This document shows positions 1-4,587 of a stretch of DNA of 7,915 nt, one piece after another; within the stretch, counting starts at the first letter, position 1; every line of letters begins with the position of its first letter. The notes below the pieces were generated by a model. It was not told where the DNA came from. It did no database searches and saw only the letters and a program-made list of their open reading frames with translations. The stretch is from Boseongicola sp. GTDB taxonomy: Bacteria; Pseudomonadota; Alphaproteobacteria; Rhodobacterales; Rhodobacteraceae. The DNA lies in NCBI GenBank assembly GCA_013042895.1, contig JABDPD010000267.1, forward strand, positions 1-7,915. Reading direction: 5' to 3'. The position numbers and the translations under genes are program-made.

Positions 1-182
1 GATGGGGTGCGAATTGGCTCTCGGGGTGGATCAGTCACCATCGCCCATGGCGCGAAGAACACCTTGGGTTAGAGGCCCACGAATGGATCGCCGGCTTCAT
101 CCACATTGGCACCGAACGCATGATACCACCCGAGCGGCCTCGTCCAGACCTCACAAAGATCACCACATGGGTTGAGACATGA
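1..182 (+). CDS. Nitroreductase family protein, C-terminal 59 residues (5' end outside window)
   Basis: Reading from base 3 gives an open frame of 59 codons ending in TGA at 180-182. The product contains GANWLSGWISHH, then EAHEWIAGFIHIGT near the end, then PPERPRPDL. The GF-(I/L/V)-x-(I/L)-GT stretch followed by a Pro/Arg-rich tail is typical of the C-terminus of flavin-dependent nitroreductases (NAD(P)H:FMN-type oxidoreductases), where the region packs against the FMN-binding fold of the dimer. The flavin-binding N-terminal part lies outside the window, so substrate and subfamily cannot be judged. The stop overlaps the next gene's ATG (ATGA), which suggests one transcript and coupled translation with the EI24 membrane protein. 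Frames 1 and 2 give shorter or compositionally implausible peptides. The family call rests on recognising this tail and is fairly, not fully, secure. Confidence 0.72.
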   Translation, partial: WGANWLSGWISHHRPWREEHLGLEAHEWIAGFIHIGTERMIPPERPRPDLTKITTWVET

Positions 183-865
183 TCCTGACGTCCATCGCCG
201 ACGCAATCTCACAGCTATCCGACCCACGTTTCCGAAGCGTGCTGATAAAGGGTGTCGGCCTTACAATCGGCCTCCTCGCCGCTGCCTATGCCGTGATCTT
301 CTTCTTTATCCAGTGGTTTCTTCCTGACAGTCTTTCGCTTCCGTTCATCGGAGAGATTACCTTCGTAGACACTCTTTTGTCGTGGGCCTCAGTGATCCTT
401 ATGCTCGGTTTGTCGGTATTTCTGATGGTCCCCGTCGCCTCAGCATTCACGGGTCTGTTTCTCGAAGACGTCGCCGACGCTGTTGAAGAGCGCCACTATC
501 CAGCCGTCTCAACCGCACCCCGGGTTGGTATTCCGGAAGGCTTGCGCGAAGGCCTCAGCTTCCTTGCGGTGCTGATTGTGGCGAACATCGCAGCACTGGT
601 GCTCTACTTCACACCCCTTGCGCCTTTTGTCTTCTACGGGCTGAACGGCTTCCTGCTTGGCCGAGAATACTTCCGCCTTATCGCCGTGCGTCGTTTAGGC
701 CGCTCGGGCGCCAGGAAAGCGTTTCGCGCAAACTTAGTCACGATCTGGGCCGCGGGCGCGGTCATGGCAGTCCCGCTGACAATCCCGGTTCTGAACCTGT
801 TGGTCCCCGTCGTCGGCGCAGCTGCCTTCACGCACCTCTACCACCGACTACAAGCGAGGGCTTAA
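179..865 (+). CDS. EI24 domain (CysZ-like) integral membrane protein
   Basis: A 228-residue protein with four hydrophobic segments, at about residues 22-48, 66-90, 126-150 and 188-215. Between the third and fourth lies the motif YGLNGFLLGREYF (153-165), which I associate with the EI24/CysZ family; the tail THLYHRL (218-224) also fits. The best-known bacterial member, CysZ, is an inner-membrane sulfate permease of about 250 residues. Most alphaproteobacterial relatives have no demonstrated substrate, so sulfate transport is only a possibility here, and no cysteine-biosynthesis gene is adjacent. The ATG at 179 overlaps the nitroreductase TGA by four bases. There is no strong Shine-Dalgarno sequence, consistent with translation by coupling. 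The stop TAA (863-865) shares TTAA with the stop of the opposing DUF1467 gene. Confidence 0.82.
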   Translation: MILTSIADAISQLSDPRFRSVLIKGVGLTIGLLAAAYAVIFFFIQWFLPDSLSLPFIGEITFVDTLLSWASVILMLGLSVFLMVPVASAFTGLFLEDVADAVEERHYPAVSTAPRVGIPEGLREGLSFLAVLIVANIAALVLYFTPLAPFVFYGLNGFLLGREYFRLIAVRRLGRSGARKAFRANLVTIWAAGAVMAVPLTIPVLNLLVPVVGAAAFTHLYHRLQARA

Positions 866-1143
866 CCTTCGCGGCGCTCAAGCCGATTGAAAAAGTCGAA
901 ATCCGCCACGGTGATCCCGCCCCAAATGATGACGCTGGCGATCACAGCAAAAGCAACTGCCGCGATCCAGGTGGTCGTCACGAACTTGCGCTTCATCGAG
1001 AACGCCGAGGAAGGCGCACCTGCCGGCGTACCGGCGACCTTCTCACCCGCCTCGGCCTGCGATTCCACACGGATCGGCAAAATAATAAACAGAACCATGA
1101 ACCAGATCACGGCAAACAAAACGATGCCCGAGACGATTGACAT
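862..1143 (-). CDS. DUF1467 family small membrane protein
   Basis: A 93-residue protein with two predicted transmembrane helices (about 4-24 and 57-77). They are joined by a polar loop containing ILPIRVESQ (21-29), GTPAGAP (38-44) and MKRKF (50-54). This pattern (N-terminal VSGIVLFAVIWF, an LP-(I/L)-R just after helix 1, GTPAGAP, then KRKF before helix 2) matches the alphaproteobacterial DUF1467 family, whose function is unknown. Its ATG overlaps the mce stop as TGATG, so it is probably translated by ribosomes finishing mce. A weak GGAGCAGG lies just upstream inside the mce coding sequence. The linkage may point to a membrane role related to that locus, but nothing in the protein suggests catalysis. 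Its stop overlaps the EI24 stop by four bases. Confidence 0.85.
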   Translation of the reverse strand: MSIVSGIVLFAVIWFMVLFIILPIRVESQAEAGEKVAGTPAGAPSSAFSMKRKFVTTTWIAAVAFAVIASVIIWGGITVADFDFFNRLERREG

Positions 1144-1547
1144 CAGACCTGCTCCAACTCGATCAAAGTACCGTTAAAGTCCTTGGGATGGAGGAACAAG
1201 ACGGGCTTGCCATGCGCTCCAGTTTTTGGCTCGCCGCCGCCAAGAACGCGCGCTCCCTTTTCGATCAATTGCTTTGAGGCCGCGTGAATGTCATCCACCT
1301 CATAGCAAACGTGGTGAATGCCACCTGTAGGGTTTTTTTCAAGGAATCCGTTGATCGGGGAGGCCTCGCCCAACGGATATAGAAGCTCGATCTTCGTGTT
1401 CGGCAGCTCGATAAAAACAACTGTCACCCCATGATCCGGCTCATCTTGAGGCGCTCCGACGTTTGCTCCCAGCATATCCCTATACTGCGCTGACGCAGCT
1501 TCAAGATCTGGCACTGCAATCGCCACATGGTTCAGTCGTCCAATCAT
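1143..1547 (-). CDS. mce: Methylmalonyl-CoA epimerase (VOC superfamily)
   Basis: A 134-residue cytosolic protein of usual family length. It interconverts (S)- and (R)-methylmalonyl-CoA, the step between propionyl-CoA carboxylase and methylmalonyl-CoA mutase in propionate catabolism, and also used in the ethylmalonyl-CoA pathway. It has the paired beta-alpha-beta-beta-beta modules of the vicinal oxygen chelate fold. Likely metal ligands are H7 (LNHVAIAV), H79 (GGIHHVCYEV) and E130 (GTLIELEQV), with E54 in KIELLYP at the fourth ligand position; E47 (VFIELP) fits the catalytic glutamate. Ligand assignments are from memory of the family. The start at 1547 has a strong AAGGAG about seven bases upstream. 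The stop overlaps the DUF1467 start. No mutase or carboxylase gene is in view. Confidence 0.93.
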   Translation of the reverse strand: MIGRLNHVAIAVPDLEAASAQYRDMLGANVGAPQDEPDHGVTVVFIELPNTKIELLYPLGEASPINGFLEKNPTGGIHHVCYEVDDIHAASKQLIEKGARVLGGGEPKTGAHGKPVLFLHPKDFNGTLIELEQV

Positions 1548-1573
1548 TTCACGCTCCTTCGCTCTCGCTGCGC

Positions 1574-1602
1574 GTTATCAACCTTCCCGAAACCCGCCAC
1601 AA
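1574..1602 (-). promoter_or_regulatory. Candidate sigma-70 promoter for mce-DUF1467
   Basis: On the minus strand TTGTGG (1597-1602) and GATAAC (1574-1579) are separated by 17 bases and sit about 27 bases upstream of the mce start codon. GATAAC matches four of six consensus -10 positions and TTGTGG has the conserved TTG. The position is right for a leader carrying the AAGGAG site. Found by eye only; alphaproteobacterial promoters are degenerate, so this is tentative. Confidence 0.3.
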
Positions 1603-1639
1603 GAGACAGTCCGCCGCATCCGACCGCAATCACGTTCGC

Positions 1640-1654
1640 TTAACGGTTTATTAA
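1640..1654 (+). promoter_or_regulatory. CtrA-type binding site (TTAA-N7-TTAA) upstream of the response regulator
   Basis: TTAA at 1640-1643 and TTAA at 1651-1654 are separated by exactly seven bases (CGGTTTA). This is the consensus for the alphaproteobacterial response regulator CtrA. A further TTAAC half-site lies at 1671-1675 within the palindrome GTTAAC. The full site ends 53 bases before the ATG at 1708, a position compatible with overlap of a -35 region, as in many CtrA-activated promoters. It lies in the divergent gap shared with mce but is much nearer the response-regulator side in promoter terms. Binding is inferred from the motif alone. Confidence 0.55.
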
Positions 1655-1695
1655 TGTTACGGTCAGATTGTTAACATCGGTCGAGCATGCGGCCC

Positions 1696-1700
1696 GGAGG
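1696..1700 (+). promoter_or_regulatory. Ribosome binding site that fixes the response-regulator start
   Basis: GGAGG at 1696-1700 is followed by seven bases and then ATG at 1708. An in-frame ATG at 1687 exists, but the Shine-Dalgarno sequence lies downstream of it and no comparable site precedes it. The 1708 start is therefore preferred. Confidence 0.8.
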
Positions 1701-1707
1701 TCGAACG

Positions 1708-2427
1708 ATGCCGGAATCCCTTGAAGACTTTCTCTTGACGCGTCCACCGACTGCGGAGCGTCCACTCCTTGGTCAAACTGTCCTCGTTGTTGAGGACAGC
1801 CGTTTTGCCTGCGAAGCTCTGCGAATGATTTGCCAACGCTCGGGCGCACGTATCCGGCGCGCTGACTGCCTGAAATCCGCCGCCCGCCATTTGCGCACCT
1901 ATCGTCCCGGTATAGTTCTTGTCGACGTGGGCCTGTCGGACGGCTCTGGTCTCGATCTGGTCCGCGACCTCGCCGCAAGCGATGCGCGCGTCAGTGTAAT
2001 TGCGGCAATGTCAGGGGAAACCCAAAACAACGACGCCGCCCTTGCCGCTGGCGCCGACGTTTTCATTCCCAAGCCAATCAGGTCCGTCTCAGCATTCCAG
2101 GCGACTATTCTAGCTGAACTCCCCAGAGACGCCCGCCCAGTTGGATTACGGCCAGTCTCAAGTGACGAGGTCATCCCCGACCCCATCGCCTACCGCGACG
2201 ACCTCGTACTGGCCGCCGATCTCTTGGAAACGCACACCGATATCGAAACATTTCAGTACGTGGCCTCATTTCTCACCGGCCTTGGAAACGCGGCCGACGA
2301 CGACGGTCTCGCGAAAGCCGCCCAAAGCGTGAACCAGATGCTTCCAGCGAAAGCTCCGCCAACCGATGCCATACAATCGCTTTTAGCGGTGGTTCAAAAC
2401 CGCCTCACAGACTTGCAGCAGGTCTAA
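1708..2427 (+). CDS. Response regulator: receiver domain plus uncharacterised C-terminal region
   Basis: A 239-residue cytosolic protein. Residues about 22-140 form a CheY-like receiver with all signalling residues present: acidic pair E29/D30 in VLVVEDS, phosphoacceptor D73 in IVLVDVGLSDGSG, S102 at the switch Ser/Thr position (AAMSGE), and K122 in FIPKPI. It should therefore accept phosphate from a histidine kinase or phosphotransferase. Residues 140-239 are mostly helical with no recognisable helix-turn-helix, GGDEF, EAL, HD-GYP or phosphatase motif. The output is unknown and may be protein-protein interaction. No kinase gene is adjacent, so this is an orphan regulator. The upstream CtrA-type box suggests membership of the cell-cycle/motility regulon. 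The start is fixed by GGAGG at 1696-1700. The stop overlaps the end of the opposing GNAT gene by four bases. Confidence 0.87.
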   Translation: MPESLEDFLLTRPPTAERPLLGQTVLVVEDSRFACEALRMICQRSGARIRRADCLKSAARHLRTYRPGIVLVDVGLSDGSGLDLVRDLAASDARVSVIAAMSGETQNNDAALAAGADVFIPKPIRSVSAFQATILAELPRDARPVGLRPVSSDEVIPDPIAYRDDLVLAADLLETHTDIETFQYVASFLTGLGNAADDDGLAKAAQSVNQMLPAKAPPTDAIQSLLAVVQNRLTDLQQV

Positions 2428-3122
2428 ACACGCGTGGGGTCAGTACTCACAAGCACCGTTCCGGTCCACTCACCCAAGCTTCGAATCTGCCGTCCATCGA
2501 TATCAAAGTTCGTATCATCCAGCCACGACTGATAGGCCTCGCGAAGCACTGGCCACTCGCTATCAATCGCCGCAAACCAGGCCGTATCCCGGTTGCGCCC
2601 GTTCACAACACCTGCCTGACGAAACACGCCTTCATAGCTAAACCCGAATCTCTCAGCGGCGCGCCGTGACGGCATGTTGGCCGCGTCACACTTCCATTCG
2701 AACCGCCGATAGCCTGCTTCAAACGCCCATTTCATTAGCAAATATACGGCCTCTGTCGCCTCCCGTGTTCGCTGAAGCCTTGGCGCAAACGTTAACCACC
2801 CAGTCTCGATCGTTCCGGCCGAGGGCGTAATCCGCATCAGGCTGAGCGTGCCACCAAGTCGCCCGTCAGCCATTCGCACGGCAAAATGAAGCGGGTCTGC
2901 CAAGGTGCAGTTCGCCTCAACCCATTCCGAATACCCTGTCGTGTCAAACGGGCCGATCGGCAAGTAGTGCCACATCGCGTCTTTACGGTCCTCAAGATGA
3001 GCTTCTCTAAGCCCGGGCACATGCTCAAGCGTCAGGGGCTCAAGCCGCGCAAACCGCCCCTGATGAACTGCCCGAACTGGAGCCGCGGGCGGGGTCCAAT
3101 CGGCCAAAGCTCGATCACTCAT
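2424..3122 (-). CDS. GNAT family N-acetyltransferase, RimJ/RimL type
   Basis: A 232-residue protein of the Gcn5-related N-acetyltransferase superfamily, which transfers acetyl from acetyl-CoA to an amine. It belongs to the branch that includes the ribosomal-protein acetyltransferases RimJ and RimL. Evidence: RFARLEPLTLEHVPGL (23-38) as the first strand and helix; ETGWLTFAPRLQRTREATEA (106-125), where the QRTR-type loop is the acetyl-CoA pyrophosphate-binding motif A; and FEWKCDAANMPSRRAAERFG (141-160) followed by FSYEGVFRQ, the usual C-terminal half. The substrate cannot be told from sequence. The ATG at 3122 is preceded on the minus strand by AAAGGTGA about six bases upstream. It is transcribed divergently from the MT-A70 methylase; I see no sign that it is part of the restriction system. 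Confidence 0.9.
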   Translation of the reverse strand: MSDRALADWTPPAAPVRAVHQGRFARLEPLTLEHVPGLREAHLEDRKDAMWHYLPIGPFDTTGYSEWVEANCTLADPLHFAVRMADGRLGGTLSLMRITPSAGTIETGWLTFAPRLQRTREATEAVYLLMKWAFEAGYRRFEWKCDAANMPSRRAAERFGFSYEGVFRQAGVVNGRNRDTAWFAAIDSEWPVLREAYQSWLDDTNFDIDGRQIRSLGEWTGTVLVSTDPTRV

Positions 3123-3213
3123 ACAACTTCACCTTTCATTAAGTTTGTTCTACCAATGTTCTCAACTCCAAGCCGCACTTCGCGCATTGCAAATCGCCAG
3201 AGGTCATCGCATC
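3123..3213. promoter_or_regulatory. Divergent promoter region between GNAT gene and MT-A70 methylase
   Basis: This 91-base gap must carry the start signals for both flanking genes. It is noticeably richer in A and T than its neighbours in the first half. It contains GTTCT twice (3147-3151 and 3158-3162), eleven bases apart, and a TTGCAA palindrome near 3186-3191. AGAGGT at 3199-3204 is the likely ribosome binding site for the methylase ATG at 3214, with a slightly long nine-base spacing. No clear -35/-10 pair could be fixed on either strand, and no controller-protein gene is present. Confidence 0.45.
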
Positions 3214-3855
3214 ATGTTGGACATGACAAGCACGCCGACACAAGACCTGTCCAAGTTTTTGGGCGACGACCGCTTCGGCTGCGTGATGGCCGATCCTCCG
3301 TGGCGGTTTACCAACCGCACCGGCAAAGTCGCGCCCGAGCACAAACGCCTGTCACGCTATCCCACAATGACGCTCGACGAAATTTGTGACCTGCCCGTTG
3401 CCGAGCACATGGAAGACCGCGCGCATTGCTACATGTGGGTGCCAAACGCACTTTTGCCCGACGGTCTGCGTGTTCTGAATGCCTGGGGGTTTGAATACAA
3501 ATCCAACATCATCTGGCACAAAATCCGCAAAGACGGCGGCTCGGACGGTCGCGGTGTTGGCTTCTATTTCCGCAATGTCACCGAGGTCTTGCTCTTTGGC
3601 ACCCGCGGCAAGAATGCCCGCACCCTCGCGCCGGGACGTCGGCAAGTGAACATGATGCAAACCCGCAAACGCGAGCATTCTCGCAAACCCGATGAGCAAT
3701 ACGAGCTGATCGAGGGCTGTTCATGGGGGCCCTACCTCGAGCTTTTCGGCCGCGGCGTGCGCGACGGCTGGACCGTCTGGGGCAATCAGGCCGATGCCGA
3801 TTACAAACCAGGCTGGAAAACCTACGCCCATAATTCAGGCGTTGCGGCGGAATAG
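3214..3855 (+). CDS. MT-A70 family adenine-specific DNA methyltransferase (modification subunit)
   Basis: A 213-residue S-adenosylmethionine-dependent N6-adenine methyltransferase of the MT-A70 family, which in bacteria and phages methylates DNA. The catalytic motif DPPW is at residues 27-30 (CVMADPPWRF). Other family features are HCYMWVPNALL (71-81), NIIWHKI (98-104), FYFRNVTEVLLFGTRG (117-132), and the SAM-site block REHSRKPDEQYELIE (153-167) followed by YLELFGR (174-180) and GWTVWGNQ (185-192). The frame extends upstream to a TTG at 3145, but the ATG at 3214 follows AGAGGT and leaves a normal-length enzyme; an ATG at 3223 is a minor alternative. The stop TAG abuts the stop of the opposing BglII-like endonuclease with no spacer, so it most likely protects the sites that enzyme cuts. 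It could also act as an epigenetic methylase. No target-recognition specificity can be read from sequence. Confidence 0.9.
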   Translation: MLDMTSTPTQDLSKFLGDDRFGCVMADPPWRFTNRTGKVAPEHKRLSRYPTMTLDEICDLPVAEHMEDRAHCYMWVPNALLPDGLRVLNAWGFEYKSNIIWHKIRKDGGSDGRGVGFYFRNVTEVLLFGTRGKNARTLAPGRRQVNMMQTRKREHSRKPDEQYELIEGCSWGPYLELFGRGVRDGWTVWGNQADADYKPGWKTYAHNSGVAAE

Positions 3856-4587
3856 TCAGCCGACCAAACAGCTTTCCGGCAATCCGATCAGCAACAACGG
3901 ACAGGGATTGCCCACGCCCCGCTCCAACCGCTCCTCCAATTTGCGCCAATGGGTCGTCGACTGCCCGTATTTGGAGGTCACAAAGGTCTGGGTAAACGCC
4001 TCCACAAACGACGCTCCATCCTCCATCATCCGCGCCACAGATCGCCGCTGCGCCGCTGTACGTTCCGTCACACCAAACGCCGCAAGGTCTTCCTCGGAGG
4101 CAACCCCGGCGCGATGCAACAAGTCACCAATCCGGCGCACAAACGCCGACTGCAAAGACGCACCTCGCGTCACAATGATCCCGACACTCACCGCAGATTG
4201 CACGTGTAGCCTCTGAAAGCTCTCTAGATCGCGATCATAGAACGGGTCTTTGTTATTCCACTCGATTTCTAGAGCGAGTGTTCCGGCCTCAGCCCGCATC
4301 ACATGGTCGACCTCGTGGCCAATGCCCACCCGTTGCACCCCATCAACCGAGGTCGCCACGCGAAAAGTGTGCTTGGGCCAACCAAGCTCATATAGTTGAT
4401 GACGGAGACGTTGTGTGAATACCGCCTCACCGCCACCGCTTCCAATCAGCTCGGATACTTCAATCTGGAACTCAGCCAAAGCCGACACCAGATCGGCGGT
4501 CTCATTCGGGAAATCGACCGACAGGATCGCGCTCGCGTGGTTGCGCGTTCGAACGTCAAATCCCTCCGAGACAAGCGCCTCCAACAT
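3856..4587 (-). CDS. BglII-family Type II restriction endonuclease
   Basis: A 243-residue protein resembling the BglII/BstYI restriction endonuclease family, which cuts double-stranded DNA at palindromes with a GATC core in characterised members. The proposed catalytic site is D94 (GHEVDHV), E107 and E109 (LEIEWNNKD), giving D-x12-ExE, plus the following NNKDPFYDRDL (111-121). BglII itself has ExQ, and BamHI of the same structural group has ExE. The N-terminal RNHASAIL (15-22), GGGEAVFTQRLR (51-62), and the C-terminal KYGQSTTHW (206-214) and RGVGNPCPLLLIG (223-235) fit the family as I remember it. The length is normal and the frame is intact. The gene follows aspS with a TGATG overlap and faces the MT-A70 methylase tail to tail. 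The sequence recognised is not known. A vestigial or regulatory role is possible but nothing looks broken. Confidence 0.83.
   Translation of the reverse strand: MLEALVSEGFDVRTRNHASAILSVDFPNETADLVSALAEFQIEVSELIGSGGGEAVFTQRLRHQLYELGWPKHTFRVATSVDGVQRVGIGHEVDHVMRAEAGTLALEIEWNNKDPFYDRDLESFQRLHVQSAVSVGIIVTRGASLQSAFVRRIGDLLHRAGVASEEDLAAFGVTERTAAQRRSVARMMEDGASFVEAFTQTFVTSKYGQSTTHWRKLEERLERGVGNPCPLLLIGLPESCLVG

Noticed and set aside
3138..3165. TTGAGA-N16-CTTAAT as a minus-strand promoter for the GNAT gene
   Set aside because: The predicted transcription start would fall inside the Shine-Dalgarno sequence (3129-3136), so the message would lack its ribosome binding site.
3145..3213. N-terminal extension of the methylase from TTG 3145
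   Set aside because: No ribosome binding site, rare start codon, sequence not resembling the family, and it would leave the divergent GNAT gene almost no promoter space.
3840..3895. Possible terminator hairpins at the methylase/endonuclease junction (CGGC...GCCG pairs)
   Set aside because: Stems are only four to five bases with long loops and no T-run on either strand.
3214..4587. Recent horizontal insertion of the restriction-modification pair
   Set aside because: By eye, base composition and codon use are like the neighbours, and there are no flanking repeats, integrase or tRNA. Older acquisition is possible but is not shown by the sequence.
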